Shown here: positions 1-10,259 of the stretch, piece by piece | Layout: each line of letters begins with the position of its first letter | Numbering within the stretch: the stretch's first letter is position 1 | Origin: Quillaja saponaria | Taxonomy: Eukaryota > Streptophyta > Magnoliopsida > Fabales > Quillajaceae | Length of the DNA stretch: 64,000 nucleotides | Assembly (NCBI GenBank): GCA_029379385.1 | Contig: CM055614.1 | Coordinates: forward strand, 1,798,001-1,862,000 | Reading direction: 5' to 3' | Notes under the pieces: generated by a model | The model's database searches: none | What the model was told of the DNA's origin: nothing | The model's input: only the letters and a program-made list of their open reading frames with translations | Position numbers and translations under genes: made by a program

Positions 1-38
1 CCAAGAATACAAAATGGATAATTCAAGTCATTACTTAC

Positions 39-2555
39 CATATTAAGCACTGGGGCATCTTCTGAAGCCTTATTTCCATTTCCTCCATTGCTATACATCT
101 CTTCTGCTGCATATTTAGTCTGCAAGGAATTAAGGAAACATCTGTTGCAATTATTCTAGGAAAGAGGAGTATGAATTAATTTGCCAAATCATAATGCAGG
201 TAAATGGTCTGCTGATGACATTCAGAGTTCAAATTAACCTGTAGTAATTCTAGAATTTCCGGATTCTTCCAGGGCCCTTTGTCACTCAACAGACAACCTC
301 CATAGTCAGAACATGTGCAGTTCCCACCCAAAAAAATAGGCAAATTACTGCAAAATCAAATAATCTGGGAACTCAAATTATATGCAGTCCATTTAGGGAT
401 ATCCATATCTAGAAACCATAGCGGACAGATCATACATAAGCAGAAAGACATGTAACCTTGGATCAATGATTTCAAGCAAGGCACGAAGGTAATCATAACC
501 CAGCACCTGAAATAGTTAAGAGTTGTAATCAACACTGGCTTTTAGAAAATAATGCAGCAAAAACATATACTGCTCAATCCCAACATATGTGAATCAAAGT
601 TTATGGGTAAGAATTCCTACTCGAATTTTTGCTACTGTCCGTGCATCTAGAAATGCTTTCAGCGCTTTCCATAGCATCTTAAATCCAGATCCAGCATTGA
701 TGATGAACAGTCGATGTAGAGTCTGTAACATCATCATAAGCAAATACTAATTGACTAATACATTAGCGCAGATAAACTGACATCAAGTGAGCTCTAATCA
801 GTACCATGGTATATGGTCCACTGGTATGCCTATCCACCTAGACGAAGACTTAAAGGATGAACGAATGTAGTTTCACCAACTAAAGAAAACAGATAAAGCT
901 AAGCAACACACACATAACCAAAAGAGATTCCACCAATACAGATTATTGGAGTTGCAAAAATCAAACATATGCATGAAAGTAATTCAAAAGTGATAGTCAT
1001 CTTCCCCATTTTTCCAGTATTAATGCTATATGTACCGAATACCAAGCAATTTGGATGAATAACCTGAAACTACATAGCATAAATTATCTAAAAGTGACTC
1101 ATTTTTTATTTTGGACTAACTGTTTAAGTAGTCTCCCAAAAAATCTCTCATAACCACAGGCATTCAAACAGGAGTCAGCATGGCTGCATGGAACCAGATC
1201 TTATTTTCAGGTTCATGTCTCCTAGAACTCTAGTTCATAAGCTACCATTGACCCACCAATCATTACCTTAAACCATCATTTATCAATGAAGCCTTAATAC
1301 AAATTCATACCTCTGGGTAGTAATTGCTATCAATCTTCTGAATTTCCAGAAATAGGGATCTTGCTTGCTTGGAAAAATTAGACATTCCCTAGCAAGATAC
1401 AACAATCAAATAATTTAGCATCTAATACAGGCAACCATTGGGATATTGAAAAGCCCTATATTGGTTTAATGAAGATTGCATCGAAGGCCTCTACACAAAA
1501 TAAAACTCTGTTCACACATAAAAGTATAAACGGTGCAATTTTCAATCTATCTGCAGCAATATTGCAGACCAATTTGACAGGAAATGAACGTAAAGAATGC
1601 TAATGAGGCAGCATGATAAAATAAAAAATCTACTCACCACTCCATTAACATCTACAATGCTTGTGGTGGATGATATATGCCTCTTTGCTGCAACTGAACA
1701 TGCAGGGTATCTTAGATTTATTGTTTTCTCTTGCTCTGACACGTGGTACTTAACAAATCTTTCTATTGTAGTTAATTGGAACAGTTTGTTAAGGTCTACC
1801 ATCCCGACTCTTTCAATATATACAGGTCTACCAAGTCTATCAACTCCATGATAGCCATGATGATAGCATTTCTTTACATCTTCAAACTCCTCAAACTTGA
1901 ATTCCTGCTTATGCTCCAAAGAAATCAATCCCACAAAATTATTACAATCAATAGTGAACAGCAACATGGTCATTCCTATGATAAACTGCCAACCTTATTA
2001 TATTAGAAGCATTTGATACAAATTGCAACGTAAAGTATTCTAATGGTTTGGATTCACCTTGGGAATCATATCAACCCGGAAATTCCTACGCCACTTGAGA
2101 TAATTCAGAAATGTTTCTTTTGCTTTCGAAAAATCAAAATCCCTCTTTCGCAGAAACCTGAAATTACGTTCAAGCATTGTAATACCATACAGTTACAAAT
2201 CCCCAATTATGCAGTCCTCTATAATCATAATACAATGAATTAAATACCTTAGAAGAGTATGATAGTCACTGTACTTTCCTGGTAATTGACCCTCAATAAA
2301 AAGCAATTCACGAAAAGACTCAACAAGTTGTTCATCTTTTGGATCATGAGCTCCTTCAAGAACAAGTTGCATACTTTTACTCCTTCCAAGTTTCTTCAAT
2401 GAGTCTCGCAATTTGGCCGGGTAAGACAACATTGTTTTAATTCCTGAATTGAATGACGACGAAGTCCCCCAAGGAACAAATGGAAGTCTCTCCTCACCCT
2501 CTCCAAAACCTCTGGAAATAGTTATCTCCTTGTATATGTCTTTTGATTTATGCAT
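39..2555 (-). CDS. SEC14-like phosphatidylinositol/phosphatidylcholine transfer protein (CRAL-TRIO), 3' end off the window
   Basis: Lipid-binding transfer protein of the SEC14 family, which couples phosphoinositide metabolism to membrane traffic. Exons that join in phase on the minus strand: 2248-2555 (5' limit uncertain), 2058-2157, 1638-1904, 1311-1388, 621-722, 457-506, 239-347, 39-119, with further exons left of base 1. The joined product has a CRAL-TRIO N-terminal part ([31 protein letters not shown]) and the lipid-binding core: [15 protein letters not shown], a [14 protein letters not shown] stretch, [19 protein letters not shown], and [15 protein letters not shown]. These are typical of plant SFH-type proteins that often carry a C-terminal nodulin domain, which would lie outside. 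The start is uncertain: the ATG at 2555 is open, but a likely acceptor (TTTCCAG) lies just inside it, so a further 5' exon near 2.9-3.2 kb is possible. Family assignment is firm; the exact paralogue is not. Confidence 0.9.
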
Positions 2556-3621
2556 GTGTGGACTATGGAAATATCAACACCAAAAAATCACACGTTTTTG
2601 TATTCCCTCCCCGAATGAACGAGTTATTGAATTCAAATAGATTTTGGAAAAATAATAGTCAAGAATTCGCAGTAAAAGCAATGTAACAAAATGTCTTGAA
2701 GGAAGTTACAAACATTAGGCCTGTTTTTCACAGTAATACATTAAAGAAAATATAAATTGAATAAATAATATGAAGTTCGGAGTGATGTAATCTAGAGTAG
2801 TAAATGATTCAACTAAAAAACAATGCAGGGCCACTGTTATATACGCAGTTCTTTAATAGGAAGAAATCCTAAACAGACTCGTAGTTCGTAAAGTTGAACA
2901 CAGAACGGTTAAGTACTAAAGAATTTTCAAATGAAAACCCATATCATATTCAAACGAGAAACAATGTCAGATTCTTGTCCAAATTTTGTGGGCTTAATGG
3001 CAATTCGAAGTTGGAATAGGAAGAAACCCTGAAATCGCAGAAAATTGAGAGGTTTTAAGAAACCAACTTTGTACGAAGAGAAAGGAAAGGCCAACTTCGG
3101 GACAATGCCATTTTAGACAATAATAAAGGCGAATCGAATACCAATAATACCATACTGTTTTTGCATTTTTCGAATGTCTCCGTTCCAAGGAACCGCCAAA
3201 AGTTACCTTATCTCAATAGAAAAACTCGTGTTTACCACCTGTTTTTGTGTTTTTTAGCAAAACTTGTTTTGATTTATTGGCCCAATTGGGATTTTTCCTA
3301 AAGATCACATAATTAAAGGACCCTTTAAAATACATATATACAACATTGCCACATCTATTTTTTTAAATCATATTAATTGACATGAGATTTATTTTTAGAA
3401 AAAAAATCTATTATTTACTTTTTTTTAATGTTGAAATTCTTATTTAATGTCTTTCCTTCTTACATTATATTTTTATTAGACTTTTTAATTTTTTTTAATT
3501 ATTTTATTTTCCAGACTCAATTTTTTCTAACTCTATAAATTCTTTTTATTAGTACTTGTAAGTCTTCTCTCTTTAGAACTTAAATTTAAAAGTTTTACAA
3601 TACTCGATGGCCTTCTCATCG

Positions 3622-3871
3622 GACTTGTATAATTGTAAATCGCCTAAGTATGTGCTTATGTTAGTTAAGATCATACAAACATATATATACATCTAAATGT
3701 GAATTCCCATAGCTTCTGATTATTTTTAAAATTAAGCAATATATGTATGATCCTACATTTTGGACGTAAATAGTGAGAGGCTCCAAGAAATTACATTTAG
3801 ATGTATTTATATGTTTGTATAAACTTAACTAATATCGGCACATACTCAAGCGATTCACAATTATACAAGTC
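3622..3871. repeat. Foldback (MITE-like) element with ~84-bp inverted arms
   Basis: The left arm (about 3622-3705) and the reverse complement of the right arm (about 3787-3871) read almost the same, beginning GACTTGTATAATTGT and running through ACAAACATATAxATACATCTA, with a handful of mismatches and a loop of ~80 bases. Long arms, small loop and no coding capacity fit a non-autonomous DNA transposon remnant. A transcript would fold into a long imperfect hairpin. No clear target-site duplication was seen. Confidence 0.7.
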
Positions 3872-4143
3872 TATTGTTGAATATTATAATTATTGTGAAA
3901 TAACTTTAAAATAAAATACTAATTTCTTTAACAATTTTGTATATCATCAAAATCAATACCAGCTATGCCAAAAGTTTCTAAAAACATATATACACCTTAT
4001 AAAACCCATAACAATATAATACAGTTCATGCATACAAAGATATATTTATTAAAAACAAAGAAAATTAATGGTATAGTTATTTTATAAAAGTGTAATAATA
4101 AAGGAAAAATTAATACGATGAAATTAATTAAGTAATAAATCTG

Positions 4144-4217
4144 TGCTATATTGGTAATATGTATCACTAATTAAACATTAATAAGATTCATTAGAACCTA
4201 CTCATTACCAATATAGC
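4144..4217. repeat. Short inverted repeat upstream of the MADS gene
   Basis: GCTATATTGGTAAT at about 4145-4158 is matched by its reverse complement ATTACCAATATAGC at 4204-4217, a 14-bp stem with a ~45-base loop. It lies about 270 bp before the MADS start codon. It is probably a small MITE relic; a regulatory role is only a guess. Confidence 0.6.
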
Positions 4218-4400
4218 TAAATTATCCATAAATCATAAGGATCCAAAAATTCTTACCACGACAGAATGAATCCAGAAAATCTCATCAGATACTCACACAT
4301 GCATCTTTGTCATTTCTGTTTGCTTACTAAGAAACTAATTTGGAAAATTTTTGAACTTGGGATGAGCAAATAATGAAGGAAAACAAATTTCCCAAACGCG

Positions 4401-4408
4401 TATAAAAT
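4401..4408 (+). promoter_or_regulatory. TATA box of the MADS-box gene
   Basis: TATAAAAT lies 80-87 bp before the start codon at 4488, in the usual position for a plant promoter with a short leader (transcription start expected near 4435, in a pyrimidine-rich stretch). Confidence 0.6.
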
Positions 4409-4487
4409 CATACCAATCCCCTAGTCTCTTTCACTCCCAAATTCACCATTAAATTGCATTACAAAGATTTAACAAACCAGTGATCAC

Positions 4488-5180
4488 ATGGAGTACCAAA
4501 ATACTAATCCAAAAAGCCAAGGTCGGAAAAAGATTCCGGTCAAGAGAAGCAACAAGAACGGCACCATTTCAAAGCGTCGTTCTGCAAAAAAAGCAGCAAC
4601 CGAGCCAAACCTTATATCTGGTGCTGAACTTGCAGTTGTCGTTTTCCCTACTCCAACACAGGATTCTCAGACTTTCTCATTTGGCCAACCATCAGCAGAC
4701 GACGTTATCAACCGTTACCTACAACAAAATGTTGCGTCTTCTTCAAATACTAATATTAATAACAGCCCGAGTCATATGCTGTTACAGTTTTATAAACAGC
4801 GTGAACAAGAGGCTCTTGTGAAACTTGAAGAGGAAAAGAAGATCAGGGAAATGATAGAAGCTAATCTCGAAGCCGAACGCGGAGTATTTGATAGCTTGTG
4901 TTGGAAAAAACCAGTAGAAGAGATTCAGCCAAATGAGCTTGACCAATATGTGGAAGCTTTGAAGAAACTAAGGAAAGTCCTAGATGGTCGTCTAACTGAG
5001 ATGGAGAATGCAAGGGCATCGTTTATGTTTTCGAATCAGGCGGCGGCATTGAGTTCGTATGGGTTATTTGAAGGTGATTATTACGGCGGTGCTAAGGCTG
5101 CTGCCGCTGCCGATGTTCAGATCATATGCGCTTGTGGTCTTCCTAAGTTCCTTGTTCATGACCATGTTGGGGAGTACTAG
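4488..5180 (+). CDS. Divergent type I (M-alpha, AGL62-like) MADS-box transcription factor
   Basis: Single-exon gene of 230 codons, as usual for type I MADS genes, which act mainly in female gametophyte and endosperm. Residues ~12-70 are a MADS domain: basic GRKKIPVKR, then TISKRRSAKKA, then the beta strand SGAELAVVVFPTP and the M-alpha signature FSFGQPSADDVINRYL. Residues ~95-130 are charged and coiled-coil-like, followed by the family-typical CWKKPVEEIQPNELDQYVEAL. Odd point: canonical MADS helix I reads SKRRxGLxKKAxEL, whereas here about three residues (the GLF part) are missing between SKRRS and KKA and the following positions are changed (TEPNLISG). This is the DNA-contacting helix, so binding may be altered. 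The product may be a working divergent paralogue or a fast-decaying copy. Confidence 0.88.
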   Translation: MEYQNTNPKSQGRKKIPVKRSNKNGTISKRRSAKKAATEPNLISGAELAVVVFPTPTQDSQTFSFGQPSADDVINRYLQQNVASSSNTNINNSPSHMLLQFYKQREQEALVKLEEEKKIREMIEANLEAERGVFDSLCWKKPVEEIQPNELDQYVEALKKLRKVLDGRLTEMENARASFMFSNQAAALSSYGLFEGDYYGGAKAAAAADVQIICACGLPKFLVHDHVGEY

Positions 5181-8100
5181 TACTTAGTATTTAGTGTTTA
5201 GGGCAATAATTAATTTGGGTGTGGTTTATTATTAATTTATTATTTCTTTGGGGGAGTAATTACCTATTTTATCAAATTTTCTGATTGGAATTTTTTTGTA
5301 ATAAAATAATTTAAAGGTTGTTTTGAAATTAATCTACATTTCTTTCTTAGTCTTTCTAAATTTAAATATTCTGTTGAGATTTAGTCGATTGAATTAAATA
5401 GAAAAAATATTGTATCTTTCTCTTTAGAATTAAATCTATTAATTCCATAAAATCATGATAGGATTCAAATCTATAGTTATGACTAGATGAAATCAGCCAC
5501 TGTGCCTCCACAACTATAACTTTTATTGGCTGATTAGGGTTTTCTCTTATTTGGTGGAAAGGGTGGTCGTTTTCAGCAGTTTGGGCCAAAATTAAGATCG
5601 CCTTTAACATTGTTGTAATAATCCCAAGCAAATATCGACAAAGTGAGCCTAGCCGCCTAGGCTATGGTAGCATAGGAGGATAAAAAAGGGTGGCTTTTTA
5701 GACATGAGCATGAAATTGAATGACAAAAATTCTCATGTAGATTATTAAGTTTAAAATTTGAACATCGGTTATCAATATTAAATTACTATGCTATGAACAA
5801 TTATTACTATCAATTAATACATTTATTATTTAATTTGAATATTATAATAGCACTTATTAGGATAGAGTTTTATTAATAAATGCTTTAGAACATTTATTAA
5901 GGTAAAATAAATATAATTATTAAAAAATTTAAATAAGAACTTCATTAATTAAATAAATATCACTGAAATAAGAAATACTATAAAATTTATATTAATTATT
6001 ACCTTAACAAGTTTGTTAAAAAAGTCCTTAAATTTTGTTTTCTGCAAATTAATACTAGTAGTAATTGTTAAGAAGCAAAAACCGTTTAAGCTTTTGTAGA
6101 ATGCATGAAATTCACGCGTCCAAGTAGAGGAAAGGAGGAGAGCGTGGTCAATGGGAAGCAGGAGGAAGTGGACCCCAATAGAGAAAACGTGGAGAAGTAA
6201 AATGAATATAGAAGCAAACGTGTGGCGACAGCTAGCTGTATCCAGACAAGCAAACAGCATAAAGAGTCTAAGGCTCGTCGTAGTCGTCGTCGGGACTTGA
6301 ACAGTTGAACGCCTGTTGACGTCATATAAATATTTTTTTATTTTGTCCGTGGCGGCGTCCTTGCTTTACTTGGCCTCGATCATACGTGCCATAACTTTTT
6401 TTTCTTTTTCCATAAAGTACAAAAATGTAGAATTGAGCTTCAAGTTTGGAACCACTGTTCAATGAAATCAAATTTGAAGATTTGTAGAAGAGCTTAAAAA
6501 AAAAACAAAAACCTACGAAACACAAACACTAGAGGTTCGTGAATATCACCAAAAGTAGGACGAGTGGAAAGATGGGTCAGTCTGTACAGCTGGATTACAG
6601 TTTCACTTTTCACGACTGCCAGCAAGAAAGAGACTTTTTTTTTAATTAATATTAATCCTTCTAACTATTAAATATTTGTAATTTAATCTGACTAAATATA
6701 TCACTAAAAAAAATTTAATCGAGTTGAACTTGTCCAGTTTTCTGTATATTATCTTCAATGGGTTAATTTAATCCATAAAGGATGTAATATATCGTTCCAA
6801 TATGTCAATGCCAATGTTACCTCTAAGCCTCTACTCTAGTATATATATAACATTCACATTCACATTCATTTTCAATTACTCAACACTAAACACTATATTT
6901 TGTTACAGTACAGCGTTGCTCACAGATGCTGATATATAATAAGGTTTCGTACCAAATTGGATAGAAGTATAGATAATGTCCCGTGATTGTAAATTCTGAA
7001 TTCCCTGCAGATATGTAAAATTTAAAAGCTTAGTCTTGTCAGAGAAAATAATCCATATTCTTGTCTCTCTGCCAAAGTCAACCCCTTTTATTCATTACTT
7101 GGCTGAGGGTGTACGTTATGCCTTATTATTTATTAGGTTCCATGCATCATCCCAAACTTACTTTCTTTAATTCATTTGTCATAAATCCCCATTAATATCT
7201 AGCCAGAAACTATGTCTAAGAACCAAATGGTCCCAACAGCCACCTCTATTTCCTAGCTGCTTTTTTTTTTTTTTTTGTAATTGTCAGTAACAAAGAGTCA
7301 CTTATTTTAATATATTTTAATGATTTTTGTTGAATAATCTAAATATATTTGATAAAGAATAATAAATTTAAATTTTAAAATATTTTTAAAATAATAAATT
7401 ATTTATCATATATTTAAATTATGACAAATTACTATAATAAATAATATATATCTTCAATATCCGTTAAGAATATTATTTTAATTAATTCATCATAGATCTA
7501 ATTCTAGATCAAGGGCCAATTAATTATTGGATGTAGGTGTAATGGGCTATTCATCAATCATGGACCTAATATTGACACTACATTAAAGTCTCAATCTTAC
7601 AAACTAATCAATTGATGATAAAAAAAAAAATACTAATTTAGTAATAAAAATTATAAAATCCTATAATTTTAATAATATTAAAATTTATACATTGACAATC
7701 TTTAAAGAAATAAAAATTCAAATTCACGTTTGACTGACCATAAGGATTAGCCATCCTATTTTTCTAAACTGTCATAACCCTGCTTAAAATACTTCACCTT
7801 AATTATCAACAAAATACTTATTTAGATCCAGATATATCATATTCAATTAATATTAATTTATAATTAAGTTTTCAAAAACTTAAATAATTTTTTTCAAAGT
7901 CCGAATCATCCTTATCATTCTCTTTAATTAGTCAAGACAAATAATCCATCAATCTTAAGTTTATTAAAGTTAAGTTTCGGGACCCATGATTGATGATTGA
8001 ACTACATATTAGAAAATAATTAAAACATTCTTATCCTCAAAGGCTCAATAATTTATAAATTGCTATCAAAGACTCAAAACAACACAACCATCATCACAGT

Positions 8101-8583
8101 CAGATTTTTTATTTTCTATAGAAAATTATGATCTCCAACTCTAAATCAATTTAAGTAGTTGACCACTCCATTACTAAACATTATATCAATACCAATCAAA
8201 TATGTATCAAATTGTTAAACTTACGTCCGCTCTGTAAATTTCATTCTAAAATGTTGTCCGAGATTTTTTTTTTAAATTTTGGGTTAATTATAATAATTTT
8301 ATTTTACTTACAAATAACTATCTACAGTACAATTTCTGCTCGGCGGACCCACTTCAAAAAGTAACATAGGAGAAAAATATTTACATGTGAGTACAAGAAG
8401 CAGAAATTGAAGTGGAGACTGCTGGCCCTACCATAGAAGAATACAAACCTAATTAAAAGTACACCTTATTTCCCAGAATTCACTCCACTTTACAGAAATG
8501 CCAGCCTGGTCCTCAGAGTCAATGACATTCAATCCCAGTAAAAATTATAAGAAGTCAACCATGAATCCTCACTCGCACGCGCT
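5181..8583. other. Intergenic region, 3.4 kb
   Basis: AT-rich spacer with short open frames that show no family motifs or codon signal. A locally GC-rich island at about 6080-6380 ends in a promoter-like TGACGTCA/TATAAATA pair, listed separately. Poly-A/T tracts occur at 7260-7277 and 7620-7630. The last ~150 bases, up to 8583, probably carry the 3' UTR of the aspartyl protease. Confidence 0.6.
6317..6332 (+). promoter_or_regulatory. Promoter-like CRE/as-1 core next to a TATA box, with no obvious gene
   Basis: The palindrome TGACGTCA (bZIP/TGA-factor core) is immediately followed by TATAAATA. It sits at the downstream end of a GC-richer island that also holds ACGTG-type and CGTCGT motifs. 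No open reading frame of any recognisable family follows within 2 kb on the plus strand. It could drive a non-coding RNA, be the relic promoter of a lost gene, or be chance. Confidence 0.35.
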
Positions 8584-10044
8584 CTAGTTCTTGTTCAGAT
8601 TATCCCAAAACGTTGCGCATTGTCTTTTCGCAAACCCGACTCTACGTTTCTCCAAATCATAGACCACTTCAAAACCCTGTTGTTGATAATTTCCGAGCGT
8701 GGCGCCGGGTCCACCGTTCAATTCTGCTTCACTTCCACCGTTCATTAACATCAAACATCCCACTTTCTTTTTCTTTCCAAATCCATCACCACCGTCTATA
8801 AACTCGTAAAAATAATTATTCCTAGGCAGTACCACACTGGATTTATGCCCCACGAAATGTAATGTCATTACAGGCACTTCCACTAGCTTGTCAAAGTAAT
8901 AACACGGGCTGAGTCCAGTTTTGTCCTCAATCCCGCTCGCTCGCTCGTGAAATTTGCCAACTCGGTGATCAAACTCGGTCACCACCGAGTCATACAAACT
9001 CGACGGTAACATGGTAAATGTGGTCCCAGAATCAACAACCATACCCCCATTACCTCTATTGTCAACCCTCTTCAGTATCTCCGGCGCCGGAATAGTTTTC
9101 TTCCCGATGGAGATTCCAACGAGCCCGATACAGTAGAAATATGGGTGCTTCGGATTTTCAAGCATGGATGTATATACAAATTCAGGCGCTTCATTGCCAA
9201 ATTTCATTTCTTCCTCATCATATCGACCTATAATCAGAGGACTCAGACGACGAACTCGGTCTTTATTAAAGGAGTGAGAGACCAAACAGTAGGAAAATTG
9301 GTTGCCAAGATGAGGAGAGAAGCGGGCTAGCTGTGCCGGCATGGATAATAAACCGCGACCGAAGCCAGCGACACCAATGGGCTCGCCCAGGGTGGTGTGG
9401 GCGCAACCAAAGGTGAAATTTTTTAGAATTAGAGAAGGGGAGGACATGGGCAACGAGAGGCTATCACGATAAAGGCGAGCAATTAAACTTCCGTCACCAT
9501 AAGCGTAATAGAAAGGTGGGCAAGAGAAAGAAGAGCAATCAGAGGTCTCAATTAATTCCAAGGGGCATTGAGCAATGGCACAGAGGTCGGAGGATGAGTG
9601 AGAGGAGTGAGCTGCAGAGCAAGCAGAGGATTTGCACGTGACGGCGGCAGTTTTGGGAATTTTGGGTGGGGTGCTATTGGTGGTGGGTTTCCCTTCACAG
9701 AGGATGCATTCGAAAGGGGAGCAAGGGAACCAGACAAGGTCACTTCCAGTATCCATGTAGAGAGAAATGGGTTGGGGATGTTCTCTGCCGATGGTGAATG
9801 AAAGGGTATAGTCACTTCCAGGGGAGAGCGGCAAAGATAGTTGATGGTGTTGTTGGTGATGGTGGTGGCGGTGGAAGCGGATGGTGGAGCGGGTGGAGGC
9901 TGATTTGAGAAGGTGGTGGGTACTATTGAATTGGGTTTTGGAAAGTGCGTGGGTTAGAGGCAACAATACAATTTCAAATGATGAAACAGCAGATAAGTAT
10001 GAAAAACAGAGCATGAAGTACAGCAAAAACAAAGAGGAACTCAT
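8584..10044 (-). CDS. Secreted pepsin-like aspartyl protease (A1 family, At4g16563-like)
   Basis: Single-exon gene, 486 aa. I start at the ATG at 10042-10044 rather than the longer open frame (to 10236), because it begins a clean signal peptide (MSSSLFLLYFMLCFSYLSAVSS) and leaves ~190 bp of leader below a TATA box. Both catalytic motifs are intact: DTGS at residues 98-101 and DSGTT at 338-342, with the flap YGDGS at 182-186. The Cys-rich nepenthesin-type insert after the first motif is present (ten or so Cys between 108 and 175). A His-rich stretch (residues 58-67) lies in the propeptide. The protein should act in the apoplast or secretory route. It lies upstream of HINT4 in the plus direction, the same pairing as in Arabidopsis (from memory). 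Substrate unknown. Confidence 0.93.
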   Translation of the reverse strand: MSSSLFLLYFMLCFSYLSAVSSFEIVLLPLTHALSKTQFNSTHHLLKSASTRSTIRFHRHHHHQQHHQLSLPLSPGSDYTLSFTIGREHPQPISLYMDTGSDLVWFPCSPFECILCEGKPTTNSTPPKIPKTAAVTCKSSACSAAHSSHSSSDLCAIAQCPLELIETSDCSSFSCPPFYYAYGDGSLIARLYRDSLSLPMSSPSLILKNFTFGCAHTTLGEPIGVAGFGRGLLSMPAQLARFSPHLGNQFSYCLVSHSFNKDRVRRLSPLIIGRYDEEEMKFGNEAPEFVYTSMLENPKHPYFYCIGLVGISIGKKTIPAPEILKRVDNRGNGGMVVDSGTTFTMLPSSLYDSVVTEFDHRVGKFHERASGIEDKTGLSPCYYFDKLVEVPVMTLHFVGHKSSVVLPRNNYFYEFIDGGDGFGKKKKVGCLMLMNGGSEAELNGGPGATLGNYQQQGFEVVYDLEKRRVGFAKRQCATFWDNLNKN

Positions 10045-10240
10045 AGTTGAAAATTTTAACAGAGTAATTGTTATGAAACAGGGCAATGGATTGGGGAGAC
10101 AGAGGACAATAGAAATACTGAAAGAGAAAGTGAGGAAGTAGTGTTTATAAAGACAATAGAGGACGAAGCTTCTGGTAGAGCAGTGGCTTGGGTTTAGGTG
10201 GGTTTTGTATTTGCTGGGTGGGCGTATTTGGTACAAGGAT

Positions 10241-10250
10241 TTATATATAT
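10241..10250 (-). promoter_or_regulatory. TATA box of the aspartyl protease
   Basis: ATATATATAA on the minus strand lies about 200 bp upstream of the chosen start codon, consistent with a leader of ~170 bases. It also supports the shorter of the two possible protein starts. Confidence 0.5.
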
Positions 10251-10259
10251 TATGATTTT

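Larger units (their letters stand above)
2556..4487. other. Intergenic region with two foldback repeats
   Basis: No convincing coding sequence. The first ~650 bases are probably the 5' leader or promoter of the SEC14-like gene, which reads leftward; the rest is AT-rich spacer in front of the MADS gene. It holds a foldback element at 3622-3871 and a short hairpin at 4144-4217, listed separately. Confidence 0.6.

Noticed and set aside
5362..5631. Minus-strand open frame of 89 codons
   Set aside because: Low-complexity, unusual composition and no homologue that I recognise; likely chance in AT-rich spacer.
8613..10141. Several plus-strand open frames across the aspartyl protease
   Set aside because: They are antisense shadows of the GC-richer coding sequence.
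10045..10236. 64-residue N-terminal extension of the aspartyl protease
   Set aside because: It would hide the signal peptide and starts almost at the TATA box; the internal ATG at 10044 is the better start.
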